64,000 nucleotides of DNA from Streptomyces sp. NBC_00457 (GTDB lineage Bacteria; Actinomycetota; Actinomycetes; Streptomycetales; Streptomycetaceae): contig NZ_CP107905.1 of NCBI RefSeq assembly GCF_036014015.1, forward strand, positions 4,464,001 through 4,528,000. The letters are read 5' to 3'. Made by a program: the position numbers and the translations under genes. Each line of letters starts with the position of its first letter. Position 1 is the stretch's first letter. The notes beneath the pieces are model-generated. The model was not told where the DNA came from and did not search any database. It worked only from the letters and a program-made list of their open reading frames with translations. Positions 43,744 through 52,630 of the stretch are shown here, piece by piece.

Positions 43744-44538
43744 CTACGACAACAAGTCCGGCTCACTGCGGCTGACGTCCTGCCACAACGGCTGATAGTT
43801 GATCCACGCCACCAGATCCCCGCCCAACTGCTCCCGCGTGGCCACCGCGGCCTTGTGGTCGATGAGGAACGGCCGCCCGGCCGCCTTCGCCGTCAGCTGC
43901 ACCTTGCAGGACCGCTCCAGCGACAGGAACCACCAGGCCGCCGCGTCGACCGAGTCCCCCACCGTCAGCAGCCCGTGGTTGCGGAGGATCAGCGCCTTGC
44001 GCGAGGCGAGCGCGTCGGCGATGCGGCGGCCCTCCTCGGCGTCGACGGCGACGCCGGTGTAGGCGTCGTAGAGGGCGTGGTCCTCGTAGAAGGCGCAGCT
44101 CTCCTGGGTGATCGGGTCCAGCAGATCGCCGAGGGCCGACAGCGCCCGCCCGTACACCGAGTGGCAGTGGGCGACCGCGACAACGTCGGGCCGGGCCGCG
44201 TGCACCTGCGCGTGGACGGTGAACGCGGCCTGGTTGACGTGATAGCGGCCCTCGATCACCTGCCCGTCGGCGTTGACGAGCACCAGGTCGCTCACGGTGA
44301 CGTGCTTGAACGGCATCCCGAACGGATTGACCCAGAAGCAGTTGCTGTACTCCGGGTCGCGCGCGGTGATGTGCCCCGAGACACCGTCCTCGAAGCCGAG
44401 CCGCCCGAAGATCCGCAGCGCGCCCGCGAGCCGCTCCTTGCGATGCCGGCGCTCGTCGTCGACCGACTCGTGCATCGGCGGCATGGCGAACTGCAGCCGG
44501 TCGGTGGGCAGCGGCGTGGGCGGTGTGGGCCCGTGCAT
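43744..44538 (-). CDS. Class II aldolase/adducin family protein
   Basis: 264 residues. The family features are GHITARDPEYSNCFWVNPFG, VAVAHCHSVYGRALSALG with the two zinc His residues near residue 125, and LILRNHGLLTVGDSVDAAAW with a third metal His. Related enzymes cleave L-fuculose-1-phosphate or similar ketose phosphates, but fungal/actinobacterial homologues of this length with an N-terminal DRLQFAMPPM segment often have unknown substrates. ATG 44538 has AGGAGG about 5 nt upstream, favouring it over GTG 44553. Confidence 0.88.
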   Translation of the reverse strand: MHGPTPPTPLPTDRLQFAMPPMHESVDDERRHRKERLAGALRIFGRLGFEDGVSGHITARDPEYSNCFWVNPFGMPFKHVTVSDLVLVNADGQVIEGRYHVNQAAFTVHAQVHAARPDVVAVAHCHSVYGRALSALGDLLDPITQESCAFYEDHALYDAYTGVAVDAEEGRRIADALASRKALILRNHGLLTVGDSVDAAAWWFLSLERSCKVQLTAKAAGRPFLIDHKAAVATREQLGGDLVAWINYQPLWQDVSRSEPDLLS

Positions 44539-44677
44539 AGGTTCCTCCTGCACTGGGTTCCTTTACGGGGCGGAAGTTACCGTCGGTCAGCGCAGGAGAA
44601 CAGGGGTGATGTGTAAAGAAGCAGCGTGCAATCGAAATCGGACAGAAGGTGTCGGGTATCGGCGGCACACTCGCCGT

Positions 44678-45151
44678 ATGACAAAGAACTGGGCGGCCTT
44701 CGTCACCGCGGAACCCGACCTCGCCAAGACCGTCGAGGAGCGATTCGGCGCCTTCACCCACCACATCCTCGCCACCCTCCGCAAGGACGGCTCTCCCCGC
44801 ACCACCGGCCTGGAGGTCCGCTTCCTGAACGGCGAGCTCTGGCTCGGCATGATGCCGGACTCCCGCAAGGCCCTCGACCTGCACCGCGACCCGCGTTTCG
44901 CGCTCCAGGCGAACCCCGGGGAAGGGCAGTCCATGGGCGGTGGCGATGTGCGGATCAGCGGGCGGGCGATCGAGGTCACCGACCCGGAGACCAAGGCCGG
45001 ATACGGCGAAGAGGTGGAACCGCCGGAGCCGTTCCACCTCTTCCGCACCGCGCTGACGGAGGTCGTACGGACCTACGTCGAGGACGACAAGTACCTGGTC
45101 GTCGAGGTCTGGAAGCCCGGCGAGCCGGTGCGCGTCATCAAACGCACCTGA
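44678..45151 (+). CDS. Pyridoxamine 5'-phosphate oxidase-like split-barrel protein
   Basis: 157 residues forming one flavin-binding split barrel: HHILATLRKDGSPRTTGLEV near residues 28-47, NGELWLGMMPDSRKALDLHR, then GGGDVRISGRAIEVTD and a final YVEDDKYLVVEVWKPGEPVR. The family includes FMN- and F420-dependent reductases and oxidases; the cofactor cannot be fixed by eye. ATG 44678 lacks a clear ribosome binding site and may be leaderless. It is divergent from the aldolase gene and convergent with guaA. Confidence 0.87.
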   Translation: MTKNWAAFVTAEPDLAKTVEERFGAFTHHILATLRKDGSPRTTGLEVRFLNGELWLGMMPDSRKALDLHRDPRFALQANPGEGQSMGGGDVRISGRAIEVTDPETKAGYGEEVEPPEPFHLFRTALTEVVRTYVEDDKYLVVEVWKPGEPVRVIKRT

Positions 45152-45169
45152 ACACCGGAGAATCCGGGG

Positions 45170-46750
45170 TCACTCCCACTCGATCGTCCCCGGCGGCTTG
45201 CTCGTCACGTCGAGCACGACCCGGTTGACGTCCGCGACCTCGTTCGTGATCCGCGTCGAGATCTTCGCGAGCACGTCGTACGGCAGTCGCGACCAGTCGG
45301 CCGTCATCGCGTCCTCGCTGGAGACCGGGCGCAGGACGATCGGGTGGCCGTACGTCCGGCCGTCGCCCTGGACGCCGACGCTGCGGACGTCCGCGAGCAG
45401 GACGACCGGGCACTGCCAGATGTCACGGTCGAGCCCGGCCGCGGTCAGCTCCTCGCGGGCGATGGCGTCGGCCTCGCGCAGCAGGTCGAGCCGCTCCTTC
45501 GTCACGTCGCCGACGATACGGATGCCAAGACCCGGGCCCGGGAACGGCTGCCGCTGGACGATCTCGTCCGGCAGGCCCAGCTCCTGGCCGACCATCCGGA
45601 CCTCATCCTTGAACAGCTTGCGCAGCGGCTCGATCAGCTGGAACTCGAGGTCTTCCGGCAGCCCGCCCACATTGTGGTGGGACTTGATGTTGGCGGTGCC
45701 GGTGCCACCACCGGACTCGACCACGTCCGGGTACAGGGTCCCCTGCACGAGGAATTCCACCGCCGGACCCTCGTCCGCGATGATCTCGGCCTGCGCCTGC
45801 TCGAAGACGCGGATGAACTCGCGGCCGATGATCTTCCGCTTCTCCTCGGGGTCGGAGACACCCTTCAAAGCGGACAGGAACCGCTCCTGAGCATCCACGA
45901 CCTTCAGCTGTACGCCGGTCGCGGCCACGAAGTCCTTCTCGACCTGCTCGGTCTCGCCCTTGCGCATCAGGCCGTGGTCGACGTACACGCAGGTCAGCTG
46001 GGAGCCGATGGCCTTCTGTACGAGGGCGGCGGCGACGGCGGAGTCCACGCCGCCGGACAGCCCGCAGATGGCGCGCTTGTCGCCGACCTGCTCACGGATC
46101 GCGGCGACCTGCTCCTCGATCACATTGCCGGTGGTCCAGCTCGGGGTCAGCCCGGCACCCCGGTACAGGAAGTGCTCCAGCACCTGCTGGCCGTGCGTGG
46201 AGTGCATGACCTCCGGGTGGTACTGGACGCCGTACAGCTTCTTCTCGTCGTTCTCGAAGGCGGCGACCGGGACGACGTCCGTGGAGGCCGTCACGCTGAA
46301 GCCCTCGGGGGCGGCGGAGCAGGCGTCGCCGTGCGACATCCACACGGACTGCTCGGCCGGCGTGCCCTCGAAGAGGGTGGAGCCGGACTTGCTGACATGC
46401 AGGTCCGTACGGCCGTACTCGCGCGCCCCCGTGTTGTCGACCGTGCCGCCGAGCGACGTCGCCATCAGCTGGAAGCCGTAGCACATGCCGAAGACGGGGA
46501 CGCCGGACTCGAAGATCTCGCGGTCGAGGCGCGGGGCGCCCTCCGCGTACACCGACGAAGGGCCGCCGGACAGGATGATCGCCGCCGGGTTCTTGGCGAG
46601 CATCTCCGCCACCGGCATGGTGCTCGGCACGATCTCGCTGTAGACCCGGGCCTCGCGGACGCGACGGGCGATGAGCTGGGCATACTGCGCGCCGAAGTCG
46701 ACGACCAGGACGGTGTCGGGGGCGGCGGCAGCAGGGGTCGCTGATGACAC
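45170..46750 (-). CDS. guaA: GMP synthase (glutamine-hydrolysing)
   Basis: 526 residues, standard length. Class I glutamine amidotransferase at the N-terminus ([13 protein letters not shown], catalytic Cys in [10 protein letters not shown] near residue 92), ATP-pyrophosphatase with [14 protein letters not shown] near 235 and the C-terminal dimerisation domain ending [15 protein letters not shown]. It converts XMP to GMP using glutamine and ATP. GTG 46750 has GGAAGG 6 nt upstream. It is a single gene, divergent from the chorismate mutase leader. Confidence 0.98.
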   Translation of the reverse strand: MSSATPAAAAPDTVLVVDFGAQYAQLIARRVREARVYSEIVPSTMPVAEMLAKNPAAIILSGGPSSVYAEGAPRLDREIFESGVPVFGMCYGFQLMATSLGGTVDNTGAREYGRTDLHVSKSGSTLFEGTPAEQSVWMSHGDACSAAPEGFSVTASTDVVPVAAFENDEKKLYGVQYHPEVMHSTHGQQVLEHFLYRGAGLTPSWTTGNVIEEQVAAIREQVGDKRAICGLSGGVDSAVAAALVQKAIGSQLTCVYVDHGLMRKGETEQVEKDFVAATGVQLKVVDAQERFLSALKGVSDPEEKRKIIGREFIRVFEQAQAEIIADEGPAVEFLVQGTLYPDVVESGGGTGTANIKSHHNVGGLPEDLEFQLIEPLRKLFKDEVRMVGQELGLPDEIVQRQPFPGPGLGIRIVGDVTKERLDLLREADAIAREELTAAGLDRDIWQCPVVLLADVRSVGVQGDGRTYGHPIVLRPVSSEDAMTADWSRLPYDVLAKISTRITNEVADVNRVVLDVTSKPPGTIEWE

Positions 46751-46839
46751 GGGTTGCCTTCCGGCGGCTTGACAAGGGCTGTGCCACCGATTCTAACGGG
46801 GTATACGTGCACCCCTCCCGTCTCAGGATGCGAACCGGA

Positions 46840-46868
46840 TTGGCCGTCACCGACGGCCACGTCATACT
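46840..46868 (+). promoter_or_regulatory. Predicted promoter of the chorismate mutase leader
   Basis: TTGGCC (46840-46845), a 17-bp spacer and CATACT (46863-46868). Transcription would start at about 46875, the first base of the leader ATG, implying a leaderless leader peptide. Confidence 0.6.
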
Positions 46869-46874
46869 GACCCC

Positions 46875-46949
46875 ATGCTCACGCACACGAAGACCTTCGT
46901 CTTTACCTATGGCACCCGGCCCGCCGGCTGCCATGGTCGTGCTGCTTGA
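46875..46949 (+). CDS. Aromatic-codon leader peptide of the chorismate mutase gene
   Basis: ATG 46875 opens a 24-codon ORF ending in TGA 46947-46949. It reads MLTHTKTFVFTYGTRPAGCH, then GRAA. Phe, Val, Phe, Thr, Tyr in a row within such a short ORF, directly before a strong terminator and a chorismate mutase gene (the branch enzyme to Phe and Tyr), is the classic layout of a ribosome-mediated attenuator. The predicted promoter starts transcription at the ATG. A competing hairpin GCTTG/CAAGC (46944-46948 with 46958-46962) overlaps the stop codon. Not tested; known attenuators of this type regulate aromatic genes in other bacteria. Confidence 0.65.
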   Translation: MLTHTKTFVFTYGTRPAGCHGRAA

Positions 46950-46970
46950 GAGACTGACAAGCGACTCACC

Positions 46971-47003
46971 AGGCGCCCCGGGCCGACAAGGCCCGGGGCG
47001 CCT
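46971..47003 (+). terminator. Attenuator terminator hairpin upstream of chorismate mutase
   Basis: A perfect 14-bp GC stem (46971-46984 with 46990-47003) around a GACAA loop, followed by GACGTTTTCC. It lies 22 bp after the leader-peptide stop and 61 bp before the chorismate mutase ATG. Confidence 0.8.
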
Positions 47004-47064
47004 GACGTTTTCCGGGTCGTGTCGATCCGGGGCACCCTGCCCAGCCCTATGGAGGAGCCCCGAG

Positions 47065-47352
47065 ATGACCACCACCGCAACGGAGAAGACCGGCGCGCAC
47101 ACCCGCGAGGCCGCCGAGACGATCACCGGCGCCCGTGAGCGCATCGACGCACTCGACGACCGGATCATCGGCCTGATCCAGGAACGGATGGCCGTCTCCG
47201 CCGTCGTCCAGGAGGCCCGGATCGCCTCCGGCGGCCGGCGCGTGAACCTCTCCCGCGAGATGGAGATCCTCGCCCACTACAGGGAGGCGCTGGGCAAGCC
47301 GGGCACCTCGCTGGCGATGACCCTGCTGGAGCTGTGCCGCGGCAAGATCTGA
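47065..47352 (+). CDS. AroQ-type chorismate mutase
   Basis: 95 residues. The AroQ helical pattern is clear: RERIDALDDRIIGLIQERMA with the catalytic Arg, AVVQEARIASGGRRVNLSRE with the second Arg/Lys set, and SLAMTLLELCRG at the end. It rearranges chorismate to prephenate, the first step to Phe and Tyr. No signal peptide, so cytoplasmic. ATG 47065 has GGAGG about 9 nt upstream. Expression is probably controlled by the upstream leader peptide and terminator. Confidence 0.93.
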   Translation: MTTTATEKTGAHTREAAETITGARERIDALDDRIIGLIQERMAVSAVVQEARIASGGRRVNLSREMEILAHYREALGKPGTSLAMTLLELCRGKI

Positions 47353-47933
47353 AACCGCGTTCCCGGCACAGACGTGCGCATTCCTCTCACCCGTACGGCG
47401 CGTGACCGGCGTGCAAAAGGGTTCGTTGGTCTCGATGTCCGTGCCAGCCAGGGGCGGGCCCGAAGAACCACGCGTGGCTCGCTGGTGACCGGACGGCAGG
47501 GGACAGCAGCCCGGTCGCCCAGGAGAACGGCCGGCTCCGGGGACGCCCGGGGCCGGCCGGCGGGAAGATAGACCCCCAGGATCCCCCCGGACAGGGCCAA
47601 GGAAACGTACAAGGATGGGTCAAAAGGTTGCGGAGGTCCCGCCCGTCCAGCACGATGCGTAACAAGCCTCTGCCAAAGGTCGAGACCAGGCAAGCGGCGC
47701 AACCCCCCGGCGCCGCTCCCCAGGCACCGGCGCTGCCCTGACGTCGGTGCTGACCAAAGAAGGGCCCCGCGGCTCACGCCCGCGGGGCCCTTCTGCATGA
47801 CCCGGGCGGTCACCCAGTGACTCAGGCCACATAAGAATTCCGTGAAGCGGAGGGCAACCTTTCACAGGGTTCGCGGATCAAACCAGGCGTATCAAGGGCC
47901 ACACCCGTGTCGTATGGACTATTCGAGGGCTGC
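47353..47933. other. Intergenic region with possible small transcript and strong terminator
   Basis: About 580 bp. No normal-sized gene is convincing. Two short ORFs follow each other on the plus strand: 47615-47662 (15 codons, MGQKVAEVPPVQHDA) and 47655-47741 (28 codons, MRNKPLPKVETRQAAQPPG and onward). They are followed at once by the strong hairpin at 47758-47794. A GGAAAC element with AGGTT 18 nt later (about 47601-47629) resembles an ECF-sigma promoter. This could be a small RNA or a leader with small ORFs. Confidence 0.4.
47758..47794. terminator. Strong 15-bp GC hairpin
   Basis: AGAAGGGCCCCGCGG (47758-47772) pairs perfectly with CCGCGGGGCCCTTCT (47780-47794) around CTCACGC. It separates the upstream small ORFs from the LAxTG gene. 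Confidence 0.75.
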
Positions 47934-48938
47934 ATGAAGCTTCGCCGTGCCATGGCGGTCGCGGCCGCGACGGCTGCGATATCGCCGTTCGCGCTGCTGT
48001 CCGCGCCCGCCGCGTTCGCGGAGGGGTCGGCTTCCCCGACTCCCACCGAGACCGTCACCGAGACGCCCTCCGGGACGGCGAGCGACACGGCCACGGCGAC
48101 ACCGAGCACCACCACGCTCCCGACGGGCACCACGTCGGCCGTCGCCGCCCCGACGAGTTCCGCGCCGACCGGGAGTGCCACGCCCTCCGCCTCCGCGAGC
48201 CAGTCGGGCCGGCCCGAGCCGAGCGAGGAGCCGGACGTCCCGTTCTGCGAGGAAGTCGACCAGGACTTCGCCGACGCCAAGGTGTCCGCGGACGTCAAGG
48301 GCCTGCCCGGCAAGATCGTCGCGGGTGACGGCTTCCACGGCTTCAAGCTGATCGTCACCAACGAGTCCGGCACGGACGTCGAGGACCTCGCCTTCTACGC
48401 CGAGGTCGAGAACTTCGAGCTCGACGAGTCGAAGTATCTGAGCCCCTACGTCGACCTGGAGTTCAAGAACCCCGAGTCCGGCTCCTGGGAGCGGATCGGG
48501 GACTCCGAGTGGGCCGGTGACCTTTTCTTCGCCGTCGAGACGCTGAAGTCGAAGGCCAGCCAGACGCTGGATCTGCGCGTCAGCATCGACGCCAAGGCCC
48601 CTGCCGGTGACGCCTACTCCTTCGGCTCCGGTGCCTACCTCGACAACGTCGACGGCCAGGACTGCATCGCCGAGGGCTGGGCCCAGGACGACTTCGAGGT
48701 CCTGAAGGCCGGCTCCGCCAACCCGGACCCGGGGACCGCCACGCCGGGTGACAACGGCGGCAAGGGCCCGGGGAAGAAGCCGCAGGGCAGCATCTCCGAC
48801 CTGCCGACCGGCAACCTCGCCGACACCGGCGCGAGCTCCGCGCTGCCGGCCATCGGCCTGGTCAGCGGCGTCGCCATCGTCGCCGGTGCGGGCGCGGTCT
48901 TCGCGATGCGCCGACGGAAGGCCGGCGCGAACGCGTAA
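47934..48938 (+). CDS. Sortase-anchored (LAxTG) surface protein
   Basis: 334 residues. A signal peptide (AMAVAAATAAISPFALLSAP, cut near residue 30), a Ser/Thr/Pro-rich stalk (about 30-105), a beta-rich domain with GFKLIVTNESGTDVEDLAFY, and a C-terminal sorting signal: LADTG, a hydrophobic segment (LPAIGLVSGVAIVAGAGAV) and a RRRK tail. The LAxTG form suits the class E sortases of Streptomyces, which attach proteins such as chaplins to peptidoglycan. ATG 47934 has GAGGG just upstream. Ligand or role unknown. Confidence 0.9.
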   Translation: MKLRRAMAVAAATAAISPFALLSAPAAFAEGSASPTPTETVTETPSGTASDTATATPSTTTLPTGTTSAVAAPTSSAPTGSATPSASASQSGRPEPSEEPDVPFCEEVDQDFADAKVSADVKGLPGKIVAGDGFHGFKLIVTNESGTDVEDLAFYAEVENFELDESKYLSPYVDLEFKNPESGSWERIGDSEWAGDLFFAVETLKSKASQTLDLRVSIDAKAPAGDAYSFGSGAYLDNVDGQDCIAEGWAQDDFEVLKAGSANPDPGTATPGDNGGKGPGKKPQGSISDLPTGNLADTGASSALPAIGLVSGVAIVAGAGAVFAMRRRKAGANA

Positions 48939-48958
48939 CCGGAGCTTCCCGCAAGACT

Positions 48959-48998
48959 AAGAAGGACCTGCGCTCGGAGGGGGGCGCAGGTCCTTCTT
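48959..48998. terminator. Bidirectional terminator between convergent genes
   Basis: AAGAAGGACCTGCGC (48959-48973) pairs with GCGCAGGTCCTTCTT (48984-48998). The A-run and T-run at the ends make it work in both directions, for the LAxTG and GMC genes. Confidence 0.88.
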
Positions 48999-49023
48999 GC
49001 TGCTACCGGCTTGTTGGTACCGG

Positions 49024-50802
49024 TCACTTCTTCGGCGGCACCGCCGGTATCCCCAGGAACGGCAACTTCAGCGCGCCGAACGCGTCCGCCGGGACCGTCG
49101 GCGACTTGGGCTCGACCGGCTTCAGCCGCTCGTACGGCACGCCCTGCGCGGGACGCGGGTCGTCCTCGCCCTTGTTGGGCCAGAACGACATCGCCCGCTC
49201 GGCCTGGGCGGTGATGGTGAGGGACGGGTTCACGCCCAGGTTGGCGGAGACCGCGGCGCCGTCGACGACGGAGATGCCGGGGTGGCCGTAGAGGCGGTGG
49301 TATGGGTCGATCACGCCGGTCTCGGGTGAGTCGCCGATCGGGCAGCCGCCGAGGAAGTGGGCGGTCAGCGGGGTGCCCATCAGTTCGCCGACGTTGGAAC
49401 CGGCGAAGCCGTTGATCGACTCCGCGATCGCCGACGCCGCCTGTGAAGCCGCCTTGATCTGCTTGGGGTTGGGGGCGCCATGGCCCTGGCGTGCGGTCAG
49501 CAGGCCTTTGCCGACGCCGTCCGGTTTCAGGTACGTCGTCAGGGAGTTGTCCAGCGACTGCATCACCAGGCCGATGATGGTCCGCTCCGACCAGCGGCGG
49601 TTGGAGAGGGAGCGCAGGACGAGGAGCGGGTGCCGGGCGGAGTTCTTCAGCCAGGCCGCGACGCGGGACCCGCCGTCCACGTAGGGGACCTGGAGGATCG
49701 ACAGGCCGCCCATCGAGTTGGAGCCCTTGCCGTAGCGGACCGGCTCGATGTGCGTGTTGGCGTCCGGGTGGATCGAGGACGTGATGGCGACCCCGCGGGT
49801 GAAGTCGGCCTTCCGCTCGCCGGTGACCTTGCGGTAGCGCCGGTTGTCGGTCTGCGCGCCGACCAGTGCCTCGGAGTTGGTGCGGGTCAGTTCGCCCAAC
49901 CGGCCCGAGATGTATGGGAGTTGGCCGGTCGCTTTCATGCGGTGCAGCAGGGTCTGGGTGCCGTAGGTACCGGCGGCGAGGACGACCCGGCGGGCCTTGA
50001 AGGTGCGGCCCTCGCCCTTCTTCTTGTCGTCGGTCGGCAGCGTGGCCACCGCGTACCCGCCCTGCGAGTCGTCCGTGACCGACACGACCGTCGTCATCGG
50101 GTGCACGACCGCGCCCGCCTTCTCGGCGAGATAGAGGTAGTTCTCGTTGAGGGTGTTCTTGGCGCCGTGGCGGCAGCCGGTCATGCACTCGCCGCACTCG
50201 TTGCAGGCCCTGCGCACGGGGCCCGCGCCGCCGAAGTACGGGTCGCCGGCCTGCTCGCCGGGCGCGGCCTTCGTGGTCCCGTCGGCGTCCTTGCCGTCCC
50301 CGAAGAACACGCCGACCGGCGCGAGGTGGAAGGTGTCACCGACGCCCATCCGCTCGGCGGCCGCCTTCAGATGTACGTCGGACGGGGTCATGGTCGGGTT
50401 GAGCCGTACGCCGAGCATGCGCTGGGCCTGGTCGTAGTACGGCCGCAGCTCCTCCTGCCAGTCGGTGATGTCACGCCACTGGGGGTCCTCGAAGAACGGC
50501 TTCGGCGGTACGTAGAGGGTGTTGGCGTAGTTGAGCGAGCCGCCGCCGACGCCGGCGCCCGCCAGCACCATGACGTTGCCCAGCAGGTGGATGCGCTGGA
50601 GGCCGAACATTCTGAGCCGGGGGGCCCAGAGGTAGTTCTTCAGGTCCCAGGAGTTCTTGGGGAGGGTTTCGGGGGTGAAGCGGCGGCCGGCTTCCAGGAC
50701 GCCTACGGTGTAGCCCTTTTCGGTGAGGCGGAGGGCGGTCACTGAGCCGCCGAAGCCGGAGCCGACGACTATGACGTCGTAGTCGTAGGTGTCCTGGGGC
50801 AC
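49024..50802 (-). CDS. GMC oxidoreductase (cholesterol oxidase-like)
   Basis: 592 residues. The FAD-binding Rossmann motif VIVVGSGFGGSVTALRL is near residues 10-26, LAGAGVGGGSLNYANTLY near 80-98, and the C-terminal GMC segment GHPGISVVDGAAVSANLGVN, then PSLTITAQAERAM, near 535-570. A cluster CNECGECMTGCRHGAKN near 200 contains four Cys and may bind a metal or iron-sulfur cluster, as in the cholesterol-oxidase-like branch. The substrate is unknown. No signal peptide. It is followed on the same strand by the SSADH gene upstream, about 75 bp away, so the two may be co-transcribed. Confidence 0.88.
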   Translation of the reverse strand: MPQDTYDYDVIVVGSGFGGSVTALRLTEKGYTVGVLEAGRRFTPETLPKNSWDLKNYLWAPRLRMFGLQRIHLLGNVMVLAGAGVGGGSLNYANTLYVPPKPFFEDPQWRDITDWQEELRPYYDQAQRMLGVRLNPTMTPSDVHLKAAAERMGVGDTFHLAPVGVFFGDGKDADGTTKAAPGEQAGDPYFGGAGPVRRACNECGECMTGCRHGAKNTLNENYLYLAEKAGAVVHPMTTVVSVTDDSQGGYAVATLPTDDKKKGEGRTFKARRVVLAAGTYGTQTLLHRMKATGQLPYISGRLGELTRTNSEALVGAQTDNRRYRKVTGERKADFTRGVAITSSIHPDANTHIEPVRYGKGSNSMGGLSILQVPYVDGGSRVAAWLKNSARHPLLVLRSLSNRRWSERTIIGLVMQSLDNSLTTYLKPDGVGKGLLTARQGHGAPNPKQIKAASQAASAIAESINGFAGSNVGELMGTPLTAHFLGGCPIGDSPETGVIDPYHRLYGHPGISVVDGAAVSANLGVNPSLTITAQAERAMSFWPNKGEDDPRPAQGVPYERLKPVEPKSPTVPADAFGALKLPFLGIPAVPPKK

Positions 50803-50838
50803 GTGTGCTCCTCGTTGAGTGTCCGTGCGGGTGATCGG

Positions 50839-50878
50839 TGGCTGGTCGCGCAGTTCCCCGCGCCCCTATCGGGGCACC
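50839..50878. repeat. Dispersed intergenic hairpin repeat, copy 3 (inverted)
   Basis: The reverse complement reads GGTGCCCCGATAGGGGCGCG then GGGAACTGCGCGACCAG, matching copies at 7411 and 11003. It lies between the SSADH stop and the GMC start on the minus strand. Confidence 0.7.
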
Positions 50879-50879
50879 T

Positions 50880-52493
50880 TTACCTGAACCGGAATGCCTT
50901 CATCAGCCGGAGACTGCGGCTCATGAAGGCCGCGTACTTCTCGTCGTCCATTCCCAGTGACGGGGCCATCGGCAGCAGTCGCTGGTGGGCCACCGTCTGG
51001 GCCTCCGTGTACTTGAGGATGCCCTCGGAGCCGTGGCGGCGGCCGAGGCCGGAGTCCTTCATGCCGCCCATCGGGGACTGGACGCTGCCGTAGGCGGGGG
51101 CGTAGCCCTCGTTGACGTTGACGGTGCCGGTGCGCAGGCGGGCGGCGACCGCGCGGCCGCGGGTGCCGTTCTTCGTCCAGACGGAGGAGTTCAGGCCGTA
51201 CGGCGTGGAGTTGGCGAGTTCGACGGCCTCGTCCTCGGTCTTGAAGCGGTAGAGGGAGACGACGGGGCCGAAGGTCTCCTCCGTGCAGACCGACATGGGT
51301 TCCGTGACGCCGTCGAGGATGGTGGGCTCGTAGAAGTACGGGCCGATGTCGGGGCGGGCCACGCCGCCCGCGACGACCTTCGCACCCTTCTCCACGGCCT
51401 CGTCGACGTGCCGCGTCACGGTCTCCAGCTGGCGTTCGCCGACCAGCGATCCCATGTCGGCGCCGTAGGCGAGGGACGTGCCGAGCCGCATCGCCTTGGT
51501 GCGGGTGGCGAAGCGTTCCAGGAAGGCGTCGGCGATCGACTCATGGACGTACAACCGCTCGATGGAGATGCACAGTTGGCCGGCGGAGGAGAAGCAGGCG
51601 CGCACCGCGCCGGCCGCCGCCTTGTCGATGTCGGCGTCGTCGAGGACCAGCATGGCGTTCTTGCCGCCGAGTTCGAGGGAGACGCCGATCAGCCGGGCGG
51701 CGGCGCCCTGGGCGACCTCGCGGCCGGTGCGGGTGGAACCGGTGAAGGAGACGTAGTCGGCGTGCTTGACGAGTTCCGGGCCGACGACGGGGCCCTCGCC
51801 GAGGACGACCTGGAAGACGTCGGCGGGCAGTCCGGCCTCGCTCAGCAGGTCCCGGGCCCACAGCGCGGTCAGGCACGTCTCCGTGTCCGGCTTCATGACG
51901 ACCGCGTTGCCCGCGACGAAGGCGGGGAGCGCGTCGCCGACGGAGAGTTCGAGGGGGTAGTTCCAGGGGGCGATCTGGCCCACGACGCCGCGCGGGTGGC
52001 GCAGTTCGGTGACGCGGGTGAGCGTGGGCACGGCGCCGGCGTGCCGCTTGGGCCGGAGATACGCGGGCGCCCTACGGCCGTAGTGGCGGGCCGCGACGGC
52101 CACCGCCTGCACTTCCTCGTGGGCGTGCAGCCGCGCCTTGCCGGTCTCCAGCTGGATGAGGTCGAGGACCTCGGCCTGGCGTTCCAGCACCAGGTCGTGG
52201 AAGCGGAGCAGGACGGCGGCGCGCTGCCGCACCGGAACCTGCGCCCAGACGGACTGGGCCTTGCGGGCCGCCTCGAAGGCCTGCCGTACGTCCTCCGGTG
52301 TGGACTCGGGCAGGTCGGCCAGCTTCTCGCCGGTGAACGGCGTGTGGTTGGCGGTCCGGCCGGATCCGGCCACGCCCTTGGTGAGCTGCGCGATCAGCTC
52401 GGGGGTGACCACGTCGGCGGCGGTACGGGCGCCCGCGGGGGCGGGGGCGAGCGGGTTGGTGCCGGTCTTTACCGGGGCCTGCGAGTCCGTCAT
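50880..52493 (-). CDS. gabD2: Succinate-semialdehyde dehydrogenase, NADP-dependent
   Basis: 537 residues of the aldehyde dehydrogenase fold: NAD(P) region PWNYPLELSVGDALPAFVAG near 175-195, FTGSTRTGREVAQ near 250, catalytic Glu in LELGGKNAMLVLDDAD near 275-290, and catalytic Cys in SAGQLCISIERLYVH near 310. It closely resembles the actinobacterial GabD2-type SSADH that oxidises succinate semialdehyde to succinate. The start at 52493 is ATG (MTDSQAPVKTG). It is upstream of the GMC oxidoreductase on the same strand. Substrate specificity remains inferred. Confidence 0.88.
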   Translation of the reverse strand: MTDSQAPVKTGTNPLAPAPAGARTAADVVTPELIAQLTKGVAGSGRTANHTPFTGEKLADLPESTPEDVRQAFEAARKAQSVWAQVPVRQRAAVLLRFHDLVLERQAEVLDLIQLETGKARLHAHEEVQAVAVAARHYGRRAPAYLRPKRHAGAVPTLTRVTELRHPRGVVGQIAPWNYPLELSVGDALPAFVAGNAVVMKPDTETCLTALWARDLLSEAGLPADVFQVVLGEGPVVGPELVKHADYVSFTGSTRTGREVAQGAAARLIGVSLELGGKNAMLVLDDADIDKAAAGAVRACFSSAGQLCISIERLYVHESIADAFLERFATRTKAMRLGTSLAYGADMGSLVGERQLETVTRHVDEAVEKGAKVVAGGVARPDIGPYFYEPTILDGVTEPMSVCTEETFGPVVSLYRFKTEDEAVELANSTPYGLNSSVWTKNGTRGRAVAARLRTGTVNVNEGYAPAYGSVQSPMGGMKDSGLGRRHGSEGILKYTEAQTVAHQRLLPMAPSLGMDDEKYAAFMSRSLRLMKAFRFR

Positions 52494-52630
52494 GAGCCGC
52501 AGGGTATGCCGCGGCGGAGGCTTTGTGTACCCGGCGGTAATAGGGATTCACCGAGTGCTCACAGGGCGCCAGCGATCACTGGCAACAAACGCGCTGATCA
52601 GGGTCTTGAGTGGAGACGATCAGCGATGGT

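Noticed and set aside
47277..47813. Minus-strand 178-codon frame across the chorismate mutase end and the intergenic region
   Set aside because: It crosses the strong terminator hairpin, overlaps a well-supported gene, and its residues show no family pattern.
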